Translations under genes and position numbers: made by a program
In this document: positions 19,040-27,925 of the stretch, piece by piece
Layout: every line of letters starts with the position of its first letter
How positions within the stretch are numbered: the stretch's first letter is position 1
Notes under the pieces: generated by a model
Database searches by the model: none
What the model saw: only the letters and a program-made list of their open reading frames with translations
What the model was told of the DNA's origin: nothing
Origin: Nannocystis pusilla
GTDB lineage: Bacteria > Myxococcota_A > Polyangia > Nannocystales > Nannocystaceae
Length of the DNA: 64,000 nucleotides
Direction: 5' to 3'
Assembly: GCF_026626665.1 (NCBI RefSeq)
Contig: NZ_JAPNKE010000002.1
Span: forward strand, 7,727,168 to 7,791,167

Positions 19040-19320
19040 ATGAGCGGCGAGATTCTGACCGTCCTGGAGGTTGCCACCTTGCTCAAGGTCGCGGACCAGA
19101 CCGTCTACACGATGGCGCAGAAAGGGGAGATCCCGGCATTCAAGGTGCGCGGCCAGTGGCGATTCCGGCGGTCGAGACCGACGCGTGGATCCAGGCCCAG
19201 ACCACCCCACCACGCCGTCAGGGGGATGGGATGCGTAGCTCCGCCAACCCGCCGCTCACCATGCGAGCTCCTTCCCTTCTCTCGTGCGCCGAAGCGGCGC
19301 CCCGCTTCGGAGACGTTTGA
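19040..19320 (+). CDS. Excisionase-type helix-turn-helix protein upstream of hsdM (frameshift)
   Basis: MSGEILTVLEVATLLKVADQTVYTMAQKGEIPAFKVRGQWRF (positions 1-42) is the HTH_17/excisionase fold: LTVxEVAxLLKV...VYxxxxxGxIPAFKVGxxWRF. An indel near 19165 shifts the rest (ETDAWIQAQTT). It ends 2 nt before the hsdM start, so it was probably co-transcribed with the restriction-modification genes and may regulate them. Confidence 0.65.
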
Positions 19321-19322
19321 AC

Positions 19323-19784
19323 ATGGATCAGGCAGCACACAACAAGATCGTTTCCTTCATCTGGGGCATCGCCGACGACGTCCTCCGCGACCTCTTCGTG
19401 CGCGGCAAGTACCGGGATGTCATCCTGCCCATGTTCGTGCTTCGCCGCCTCGACGCCGTGCTCGAGCCGACGAAGAAGGAGGTCTTCGATACCAAAAAGT
19501 TGCTCGACGAGGCCGGCATCACCGAGCAGCACGCGGCGCTCTGCAAGGCGTCTAACCAGGCGTTCTACAACACATCGAGGTTCAGCCTGCGAGACCTCAA
19601 GTCACGTGGAAACCAGCAGCAGCTGAAGGCCGACTTCGAGGACTACCTCGACGGGTTCTCGCAGAACGTGCAGGATATCCTGACCAACTTCGAGTTCAGG
19701 AGCGTGCTCGCCCGTCTCTCGAAGAGCGACGCCCTCGGCACGCTCATCGAGAAGTTCCTTGACCCCGAGATCAACCTGAGCCCG
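19323..19784 (+). pseudogene. hsdM: hsdM, 5' part cut off by IS copy C
   Basis: MDQAAHNKIVSFIWGIADDV begins a standard HsdM N-terminal domain (DVLRDLFVRGKYRDVILP, MFVLRRLDAVLEPTK, FEFRSVLARLSKSDALG, LIEKFLDPEINLSP). The frame is lost at 19784 where copy C begins. The expected continuation lies at the left edge of the window on the opposite strand. GCCCG at 19780-19784 is the shared target duplication. Type I methylation from this locus should be lost unless another copy exists. Confidence 0.9.
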
Positions 19785-19791
19785 GAGCCTG

Positions 19792-21311
19792 TCAATGACT
19801 TTGAGACACGGTGCTGATCAGGTTTAGTGAATGTGAGATTTCACCGGAGAGGTGCTCCGAAGGTGGATCCATCGCGATGCACCTGTCCGTAAGGACATGG
19901 ACTTCGTACTCGCGAGGGCCGCGCTCGGGGCGGCCCGGAGGGTTGATGTAGACCGCGGCGGCAGGCCGGTGCGGCGTGGGTCTTCCATGGACGAAGCGCT
20001 CCGGGTGGGCGGCGTAGGCGGCGTGGAGGGCGGCAGTCCGGACGGACAGGACGGCCTCGGTGCGGCCGTAATGCACGTCCGCGGGGGCGAGGAAGGCGAT
20101 GCCGGAGTGACGGTGGTGGTGGTTGTAGCCGTCGATGAAGCGGGCGCAGAAGGTGTGTGCTTCGTCGTAGGAGGCGAAGCGGTCGGGGTAGTCGTGGGTG
20201 TACTTGAGGGTCTTGAAGTGGGCCTCGGAGTAGGGATTGTCGTCGCTGACGTGGGGCCGGCTGTGCGAGCGGCGGGCGCCCAGGGCTTGGTAGAGGTCGG
20301 CGAGCTCGCGGGACGTCTGGACGGCGCCGCGATCGGCGTGAATGGTCAATTGATCAGGTCTAATTGTTGTTTGTCGTAGGTGGTGCGGAGCAGGCGCGCG
20401 GCGAGGTCGGCGCTCTCGCGGTGCGCCAGGGTCCAGCCGACGACGCAGCGGCTGTAGATGTCGAGCAGGACGTACAGGTAGTAGTATTGGCCCCGGGTCG
20501 GTCCTCGCAGCCAGGTGACGTCCCACGACCACACCTGGTTCGGCGCGGTCGCCAGCAGCTCGGGGCGCTTGTACTCGGTGTGCCGCCGCTGCTGCCGGCG
20601 CTCCCGGACCTCGCCATCCTGCGCGAGCAGGCGATACATCGTCCGCGCGCTGCACACCCAGCGCCCCTCGTCGAGCAGGAGCGCCACGATGACCTCGGGC
20701 GCCTTGTCGACGAAGCGCTCGCTGTGCAGCATCTCCAGCACCTCCTGGCGCTCTCCAGGGCTCAGCGCTCGCGGCGTCCTCCGCGGTCTCGGCGACTTCA
20801 CCGGCGCGGGGCGGCGACGGCGGTACACGGTGGCGCGCGAGACGCCCAGCGCCTCGCACGCCTGCCGCAGACCTGTCCTCTCAGACAGCTCGCCCGCCTG
20901 CGCGATCAGGTCTTCTCGGACGGCTCGATCGTCGCGAGCGGGATCCCGAGCAATTGCGAGACTTTTTTGGACGTCGATGATCAGCTCCGCCGTCTCGAGC
21001 TTGTGCTCGAGCTGCGCCACCCGGCGGCGCAGGCGCTCCAGTTCTTTCTGCTCGGGGTCCTGCTTCGGCTTCGGTCCACGCTTCTTCGGCTTCAACGCCC
21101 CCAGGGTACCCTCGTCCCGCTGGCGCCTCCAGGTCGACAACAGCGAGCTGTACAGGCCCTCCTTGCGCAGGATGGCGCCGATCTGTCCCTCGCTCGCGTG
21201 GTCGGTCTGCGCGAGGATCTTCAACTTGTACGCGGGCGTGAAGCGGCGTCGCGGCGTCTTCTCGGCGGTCTCGGGGTTAGGCTCTCGTGCTTGAGTCGCC
21301 ATCAGGTCCAT
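19792..21311 (-). pseudogene. Transposase OrfA-OrfB, copy C (frameshifted)
   Basis: The A run at the OrfA/OrfB junction is A6, fusing the frames without slippage (VQKSLAIARDPARDD). One A is missing near 20371 (ACAACAATTAG against ACAACAAATTAG in copy A). This stops the fusion before the second catalytic Asp; the remainder is intact in another frame. The product of this copy should be inactive. Confidence 0.85.
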
Positions 21312-21808
21312 GCCTCCGTTGCATCGCCCGATTCCAGGTAGAACTCCACCCTCAGGTGCTCTTCGCGGGGCATCGAACCCGGCGAAGCAAGGATTTCGAT
21401 CGGGCTACACCGTTGCTGACTCGTCGCATCGCCGGCCGACGATCTCGACCCGCTCTCATCCCGCCTACTCGACGGCTCCTCGTTGCTCCTCGTTTCGAAG
21501 GCGCGCCTGATGTTCGTGGTCGCCGCAGGCACAGCAAGACTTTCGACCGGACTACACCGTTGCTGATTCGTCGCATCGATGGCCGACGACCTCGTCCTGC
21601 TCACACCCTGCCTACGCGATTGCTCCGGGCTGCCGCTCTCTTGGAAAACCCTCCTGGTGCTCGATGCCGCCGCAGGCGCAGCAAGACTTTCGACCAGACT
21701 ACGCCGTTGCTGACTCGTTGCATCGGCGGCCAACGACCTCGTCCTGCTCACACAACGCCTACTCGATTGCTCCGGGTTGCCGCTTCTCTGGATGGTTGGT
21801 TTGCTCAT
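21302..21808 (-). CDS. IS passenger repeat protein, copy C (intact)
   Basis: 168 residues. Three 49-residue repeats start at SGNPEQSSRR, SGSPEQSRRQ and RSNEEPSSRR, each followed by a DAT(S/N)QQR(R/C)S(L/P) core. The tail ends LESGDATEAWT. Its stop overlaps the orfA start by 10 nt, so it could be translationally coupled to the transposase. Basic and Ser-rich, without recognised domains; a nucleic-acid-binding accessory protein is one possibility (inference). The repeats could alternatively be DNA-level transposase-binding sites. Confidence 0.55.
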   Translation of the reverse strand: MSKPTIQRSGNPEQSSRRCVSRTRSLAADATSQQRRSLVESLAAPAAASSTRRVFQESGSPEQSRRQGVSRTRSSAIDATNQQRCSPVESLAVPAATTNIRRAFETRSNEEPSSRRDESGSRSSAGDATSQQRCSPIEILASPGSMPREEHLRVEFYLESGDATEAWT

Positions 21809-21883
21809 GCTCTGGATTCACGGACTCGCCCTGCTCTCTAAACTTCGCGGGGACCGTGTCTCACAAGACATTGTCAGGTAGGG

Positions 21884-22752
21884 GCTGCGGCGACGGCATC
21901 GTGTGGACCGGCGAGGAGCAGTGCGACAACGGCCCCGACAACGGCCCCGGCAAGGCGTGTAGCGCGATGTGCGAGGCCAGTGCTTGTGGCGACGGCGACA
22001 TCGGCCCCGGCGAGACGTGCGACGACGGGAACAGCGATGACACGGACGAGTGCGTGGCCTGCCAGCAGGCGAGCTGCGGGGACGGCTTCGTGTGGTCCGG
22101 GGAAGAAGATTGCGACGACGGAAACGACATCGACACCGACGACTGTACGAACGCCTGCGAGCCGGCGGACTGCGGGGACGGCATCGTCTGGGAGGGCGAG
22201 GAGGAGTGCGACGACGGCAATCAGGTCGACACGGACGGATGCTCGAACGCGTGCCTGAAGCCGCGGCGGGTGATCTTCGTGACGAGCACCGAGTACAAGG
22301 GCGACCTCATGGGCATGAGCGGCGCCGACTCGAAGTGCGAGGCGGCGGCGGAGACTGCAGGCTTTACGAACGCAGCAAGCTTCAAGGCATGGCTGTCGAA
22401 CGAAGCGACCTGGCCGGCGAAGCGGCTCGACACCCAGTACCAGGGCATGTACGTGCTGATCGACGGCACCCCGGTGGCCGAGAACGGCTGGGCTGACTTG
22501 ACCGACGGCGAGCTGCTGCACGCCGTGGACCTGACGGATACGAAGATGAAGGTGTCCAGCGCTCCGTGGACGAACACCAAGGCCGACGGGACCAGCGCCG
22601 GTGCCAACCACTGTGACGCCTGGACCAACTCGACCGGCGACTACTCCGGGGGCTTCGGCAAGACGAACGCGACCGACGCGACCTGGACCGAGGCGGTGGG
22701 CATAGCGCCGTGCGACGGCGCTCGTCGCCTCTACTGCATCGAGGATGTGTGA
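21884..22752 (+). pseudogene. DUF4215-DUF1554 lipoprotein, 3' half, cut by IS copy C
   Basis: Begins inside a DUF4215 unit (CGDGIVWTGEEQCDNGPDNG), passes three more units, and ends in DUF1554 (CLKPRRVIFVTSTEYKGDLM, ENGWADLTDGELLHAVDLTD, YCIEDV). It lacks start and signal peptide; these are at 2182-2905. The stop overlaps the start of the next paralogue (TGATG). Confidence 0.88.
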
Positions 22753-24308
22753 TGCACCGCCTCGCACGCCGGATGTCCCCCAGGACATGTTTGTTCGCGC
22801 TGGTCTTCACCGCCTGCGCCCGCGAGCCCGAGCACCCGCCGTGGCAGTGCAACGACGACTTCGTCTGCGACCCTGACGAGAACCAGGAAATCTGCCCGTC
22901 GGACTGCGTGTGGAAGGACGAGACGGGCGAAGGCCCCGCGGCGGCGGTGTGCGACGCGCAGGAGAACTGGACCTTCGTGCAGGCGTGCCTCGGCACGTGC
23001 GGGAACGGCCAGGAGGATGAGGACGAGACGGCGGAGACGTGCCCGCGCGACTTCCCGGGGCCGGGCTGCGGCGACGGCGTGTGCGCGCCCGACGAGGACC
23101 CCGCGCGCTGCCCGATCGAGTGCCACCCCGGGAGCTGCGGCGACGGAGCGTGCGAGCTGCACGAGAACGCCGCCATCTGCGCCGAGGACTGCACGCCCGG
23201 GTGCGGTGACGGGGTGTGTCAGGCGGACGAAGAGGCGGCGTGCGCGAGGGATTGTTTGCCCTGCTCCAGCGACTCGTGTGTCTGCGGGGACATGGTCTGC
23301 GGGACAGGCGAGTCGATGATGAGCTGCCCGCAGGACTGCACCGAGCCCTCCTGCGGCAACGGGGCGGTGGAAGAGGGCGAGCCGTGCGACGACGGGAACG
23401 ACGTCGACACCGACGCCTGCACCAACGCCTGCGCCATGGCGAGCTGCGGCGATGGCATCGTGTGGACCGGGGAGGAGCAGTGCGACAACGGCCCCGACAA
23501 TGGCCCTGGCAAGGCGTGCAGCGCGATGTGCGAGGCCAGTGCTTGCGGCGACGGCGACATCGGCCCCGGCGAGACGTGCGACGACGGGAACGCGGACGAC
23601 ACCGACGATTGCGTGGCCTGCCAGCAGGCGAGCTGCCGCGACGGCTTCGTGTGGTCCGGAGAAGAAGATTGCGACGACGGAAACGACATCGACACCGACG
23701 ACTGCACGAACGCCTGCGAGCCGGCGGACTGCGGGGACGGCATCGTCTGGGAGGGCGAGGAGGAGTGCGACGACGGCAATCAGGTCGACACGGATGGATG
23801 CTCGAACGTGTGCCTGAAGCCGCGACGGGTCATCTTCGTGACCAGCAAGAAGTTCGAGGGCGACCTCGGTGGCCTGAGCGGCGCGGACGATGAGTGCGAG
23901 GCGGCGGCAATGACCGCCGGCTTTACGAACGCAGCAAGCTTCAAAGCATGGCTGTCGAACGAAGCGACCTGGCCGGCGAAGCGGCTCGACACCCAGTACC
24001 AGGGCATGTACGTGCTGATCGACGACACCCCGGTGGCCGAGAACGGCTGGGCTGACTTGATCGACGGCGAGCTGCTGCACGCCGTGGACCTGACCGAGAC
24101 GAAGATGAAAGTGTCCAGCGCTCCGTGGACGAATACCAAGGCCGATGGGACCGCCGGCGAGAATGACTGCAACGCCTGGACCAACTCGACCCTCGACTAC
24201 TCCGGTGGCTTCGGCAAGACGAACGCGACCGACGCGACCTGGACTGAGGCGGTGGGCACGAGTTTTTGCTCCGGCTCTGCCCCCCTCTATTGCATCGAGG
24301 ATGTGTAG
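22752..24308 (+). CDS. DUF4215-DUF1554 Cys-rich lipoprotein 3 (intact)
   Basis: 518 residues. MHRLARRMSPRTCLFALVFTAC has a lipobox FTAC. Next come a Cys-rich N-terminal segment (FVCDPDENQEICPSDC, ACLGTCGNGQEDEDE) and two short CGDGxC units. Five DUF4215 repeats with CDDGND(V/I)DTDxCTNAC follow, then a DUF1554 domain (endostatin/lectin-like fold) ending YCIEDV. The ATG overlaps the previous stop and its own TAG overlaps the next GTG, making an operon of paralogues. Probably an outer-surface adhesin or receptor (inference); partner unknown. Confidence 0.9.
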   Translation: MHRLARRMSPRTCLFALVFTACAREPEHPPWQCNDDFVCDPDENQEICPSDCVWKDETGEGPAAAVCDAQENWTFVQACLGTCGNGQEDEDETAETCPRDFPGPGCGDGVCAPDEDPARCPIECHPGSCGDGACELHENAAICAEDCTPGCGDGVCQADEEAACARDCLPCSSDSCVCGDMVCGTGESMMSCPQDCTEPSCGNGAVEEGEPCDDGNDVDTDACTNACAMASCGDGIVWTGEEQCDNGPDNGPGKACSAMCEASACGDGDIGPGETCDDGNADDTDDCVACQQASCRDGFVWSGEEDCDDGNDIDTDDCTNACEPADCGDGIVWEGEEECDDGNQVDTDGCSNVCLKPRRVIFVTSKKFEGDLGGLSGADDECEAAAMTAGFTNAASFKAWLSNEATWPAKRLDTQYQGMYVLIDDTPVAENGWADLIDGELLHAVDLTETKMKVSSAPWTNTKADGTAGENDCNAWTNSTLDYSGGFGKTNATDATWTEAVGTSFCSGSAPLYCIEDV

Positions 24309-25860
24309 TGCATCGCCTCGCACGCCGGCTGTCTCTCAGGACATTTTTGTTCGCGCTGGCCTTCACCGCCTGCGCCCGCGAGCCCGAGTACCCGCCGTGG
24401 CAGTGCAACGACAACTTCGTCTGCGACCCTGACGAGAACCAGGAGGTCTGCCCGTCGGACTGCGTGTGGAGGGACGAGACGGGCGAGGGCCCCGCGGCAG
24501 CGGTGTGCGACGCGCAGGAGAACTGGACCTTCGTCCAGGCGTGTCTCGGCACGTGCGGGAACGGCCAGGAAGACGAGGACGAGACGGCAGAGACGTGCCC
24601 GCGCGACTTCCGGGACCGGGCTGCGGCGACGGCGTATGCGCGCCACTCGAGGACCCCGCGCGCTGCCCGATCGAGTGCCACCCCGGGAGCTGCGGCGACG
24701 GGACGTGCGAACTGCACGAGAACACCGCCCTCTGCGCCGAGGACTGCGCGCCTGGGTGCGGCGACGGGGTGTGTCAGGCGGACGAGGAGGCGACGTGCGG
24801 GCGAGACTGCCTCTCCTGCACTTCCGACTCGTGTGTCTGCGGGGACATGGTCTGCGGGACAGGCGAGTCGATGATGAGCTGCCCGGAGGACTGCACCGAG
24901 CCGTCCTGCGGCAACGGGGCGGTGGAAGAGGGCGAGCCGTGCGACGACGGGAACGACGTCGACACCGACGCCTGCACCAACGCCTGCGCCATGGCGAGCT
25001 GCGGCGACGGCATCGTGTGGACCGGCGAAGAGCAGTGCGACAACGGTCCCGACAACGGCCCCGGGAAGGCGTGCAACGCGATGTGCGAGGCGAGTGCTTG
25101 CGGCGACGGCGACGTCGGTCCCGGTGAGACGTGTGACGACGGGAACAGCGATGACACCGACGAGTGCGTGGCTTGTCAGAAAGCGTTTTGCGGCGACGGA
25201 GCGGTCCAGGCAGGCGTGGAGCTGTGCGACGACGGTAACGACATCGACACCGACACTTGCACAAACGCCTGTGAGCCGGCGGAGTGCGGCGACGGCATCG
25301 TCCAGGAAGGCGTGGAAGAGTGCGATGACGGGAATCAGGTCGACAGCGACGGCTGCTTCGAATGCCTGAAGCCGCGGCGGGTGATCTTCGTGACGAGCAA
25401 GAAGTTCGAGGGCAACCTCGGGGGCCTGAGCGGCGCGGACGAGGAGTGCGTGATGGCGGCGACCGCCGCCGGGCTAGCGAATGAAGCGAGCTTCAAGGCC
25501 TGGCTGTCGAGCCAGTTGAACGGGCCCGCGAGCCGGCTCGACACCCAGTACCTGGGGATGTACGTGCTGACCGACGGGACCCCGGTGGCCGAGAACGGCT
25601 GGGCCGACCTGACTGATGGCGAGCTCGCGCATGCCGTCGACCTGACCGAGGCGAAGGTGAAGGTGAACTCGGCCCCGTGGACGAACACGAGGACCGACGG
25701 AACCCCCGGCGAGAACCACTGCGACGGCTGGAACGACTCGACGCCCCAGGTCTCCGGCGGTTTCGGTTTTACGAACGTGACCGATCCGACCTGGACCGAC
25801 GCGATGAGCACAGCCCCGTGCTCCGGCTCTGCCCCCATCTACTGCATCGAGGACCCGTGA
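24308..25860 (+). CDS. DUF4215-DUF1554 Cys-rich lipoprotein 4 (one frameshift)
   Basis: The GTG at 24308 overlaps the upstream TAG. The signal peptide ends in lipobox FTAC. A missing C near 24611 (CTTCCGGG against CTTCCCGGGG in paralogues) shifts the frame; the downstream frame then runs unbroken to 25860. Domain order as in lipoprotein 3. The last DUF4215 units (GAVQAGVELCDDGNDIDTDT, GIVQEGVEECDDGNQVDSDG) resemble lipoprotein 1 rather than lipoprotein 3, suggesting reassortment of repeats between array members. Confidence 0.82.
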
Positions 25861-25872
25861 AAGCGGCGTGAG

Positions 25873-25929
25873 CACGGTTGGGCGGACCTGACTGACGGGA
25901 TTCTCTTGCACGCCATTGAAGAGAACTGA
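25873..25929 (+). pseudogene. DUF1554 domain fragment
   Basis: HGWADLTDGILLHAIEEN-stop matches the NGWADLTDGELLHAVD core of the neighbouring lipoproteins. It is a 19-codon relic of a further array member. The rest of 25930-26140 shows no gene. Confidence 0.6.
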
Positions 25930-26143
25930 AAACGATCTGCCAATGGGTCGGCGGCCTGCCCGGCGGGGCGCGCAGCGTTAGGGCTGGCGGCGTTTGGAGG
26001 GCGTGGTGTTGAGGATGCGCTGGAAGTCCAGATAGTGCCCGAGACGTAACGCAACAGGGTAGGTCCATCCGACTCCCCGAGCGGTGTATGTGCATGTAAA
26101 CAAGCCCGAGGACTGCGTTCGGCGAGAGACCGTGAATTTGCCC

Positions 26144-26173
26144 TTGCCTTTTGAGATACGCCCTCCTTATACG
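26144..26173 (+). promoter_or_regulatory. Possible sigma-70-type promoter of the double kinase
   Basis: TTGCCT, 18 bp, then TATACG, ending about 10 nt before the ATG at 26183. If used, it would give a nearly leaderless message. Weak evidence from pattern only. Confidence 0.25.
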
Positions 26174-26182
26174 GCGAGACGC

Positions 26183-27925
26183 ATGACACGCTCACCCAAC
26201 AGCCCGACACCTGTGCCGGCCACAACCCCTCCCGAGGCGTTAAGGCACGCGAAGGGCTGGACGCTCCACGCCGAGGCGAGCCGCGAGATGGTCGGCGTGC
26301 TGTTCGGCGAGCGCTTCGAGGTCCGCGAGCCGATCGGAGCCGGCGGGATGGCCGCGGTCTACGTCTGCAAGGACCGGGCGCTGCACGGCCTGGCGGCGGT
26401 GAAGGTGCTGCGCGACGACAACGCCGACGCGCGCCGGCGGTTCGCCGACGAGGCGCGCCTGCTCGCCAACCTACGGCACCCGCACATGGTTCAGGTGCTC
26501 GCGGTCGGGGAGACCGCGGATGGGGCGCCGTACATGGCGCTCGAGTACCTGCCCGGGCAGAGCCTCGACGAGCGGTTGATCCGGCGCGGGCCGCTGCCGT
26601 GGCGCGAGGTCGTCGAGCTGGCGGCGCAGGTGGCCGGCGCGCTCGAAGCGCTGCACCGCGTCGGGGTGATTCACCGTGACGTGAAGCCCAGCAACATCGT
26701 GCAGATCGACAGTGCGGCGGGGCGGCCGGTCGTGAAGCTGATCGACCTGGGGATCGCCAAGATCCACGACTGGGCGCGCGTACAGGCCGGCGGGTTCACG
26801 CCTGTGCCGCGGCACAAGACCGAGGTCGGGAAAGTGGTTGGGACGCCCGGCTTCTACCCGCCCGAGGTGGCACTGGTCGAGGCGGACCCGCGCTTTGATA
26901 CCTATGCGCTCGGGGTGACGATCTATCAGCTCTGCACAGGTGTCTTCCCGACGCCTGGGGAGTACCGGCCGATGGTCGAGGTGCGACCGACGTGCAAGGT
27001 GCCGCCGGAGCTCGAGGCGCTGGTGGCCGCGGCGGTAGCGGTCCTGCCGGAGGAGCGGGTGGCGACCGCCGAGGAGTTCCAGCGGCGGCTCGAGGCGATC
27101 CGCATCGCCCACGCCGACGACGCCGAACCGTTCTTGTTCGACGGGTGCTACGAGCTGATCGAGGTGCTCGGCGTCGGGGCGAAGGCCGAGGTCTACCGCG
27201 CGTATCACCGCGACGCGGCGCGCTACGTGGCGCTCAAGTTGCTCAGCGCGAGGTCGAAGGCCAGCTTCGAGGAGCGCGTGCGGTTCGCCCGCGAGGCACG
27301 GGTGCTCAGCGCGGTCAGTCATCCGGCCTTGCCCAAGTTGATCGACTGCCGGACGGCGACGAGCCGGAAGCAGCCGTTCATCGCCATGGCGCTGGCGAAG
27401 GGCAAGCGGGCGGGCGATCTGCATCGCCGGTCAGACGCTCGGGCCGGCCGACTTGATCGCGGTCGGGAGGCAGCTCGCGGGGGCGCTGGTCGCGCTGCAT
27501 GACCGGGGGATCTTGCACCGCGACCTCAACACGTCGAACATCCTGATCGACCTCGGGCGCGAGACGACGGCGACGCTGATCGACGTCGGGATGGCTGACC
27601 TTACGGACAGGTTCTATGCGGTGGTCGAGCAGCGCTACCCGACGCCGCCCGAGTCGCGGCTCAAGCTCGGCACCGGCGGGCTCGAGATGCTCGAGTGGAC
27701 GGCGCCCGAAGCCCGCGAGGGCAAGGGCTGGACGGCGAAGAGCGACGTCTACTCGCTCGGCTTGCTGCTGTACAAGATGCTGACCGGGAAGCGGCCGTTC
27801 ACGGGGGACTCGAACGAGATGGTCTCGCCACGGATGTACGCGCCGGGGTGCCCCAGGGCGCTCGAGGCGGCGCTCCGCTGGGCGCTCCATCAAGACCCGG
27901 ATGAGCGCGTCGACTCGAGTGAATT
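26183..27925 (+). CDS. Tandem double Ser/Thr kinase (frameshift, 3' end lost)
   Basis: Kinase domain 1 has GAGGMAAVYVCKD, LAAVKVLRDD (beta-3 Lys), VIHRDVKPSNIV, LIDLGIAK and GTPGFYPPE. A second kinase domain follows with VGAKAEVYRAYHRD, YVALKLLSAR, ILHRDLNTSNILID, LIDVGMAD and WTAPEAREGKGWTAKSDVYS. An indel near 27420 separates domain 2 into a new frame. After QDPDERVDS the family's C-terminus is missing, and the sequence enters the next gene in a different frame. The ATG at 26183 is preferred to 26084 because the earlier stretch looks non-coding. Confidence 0.78.

Larger units (their letters stand above)
2182..19784. other. Inverted 17.6-kb segment between IS copies A and C
   Basis: Flipping this segment in silico rebuilds two IS-disrupted genes with proper target duplications: hsdM (5' half at 19323-19784, 3' at 1-81, duplication GCCCG) and a DUF4215 lipoprotein (5' half at 2182-2905, 3' at 21884-22752, duplication GCTGCG). 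Homologous recombination between the inverted copies explains both at once. Confidence 0.88.
19785..21883 (-). mobile_element. IS3-family element, copy C (2099 bp)
   Basis: Nearly identical to copy A but in reverse orientation. Flanks are GCCCG (19780-19784) and GCTGCG (21884-21889), each pairing with a flank of copy A rather than with each other. Transposase at 19792-21311, passenger frame at 21302-21808. Confidence 0.92.

Noticed and set aside
22731..24323. 530-codon minus-strand frame
   Set aside because: Exact antisense of the intact lipoprotein 3 with no start signal or motif; same GC artefact.
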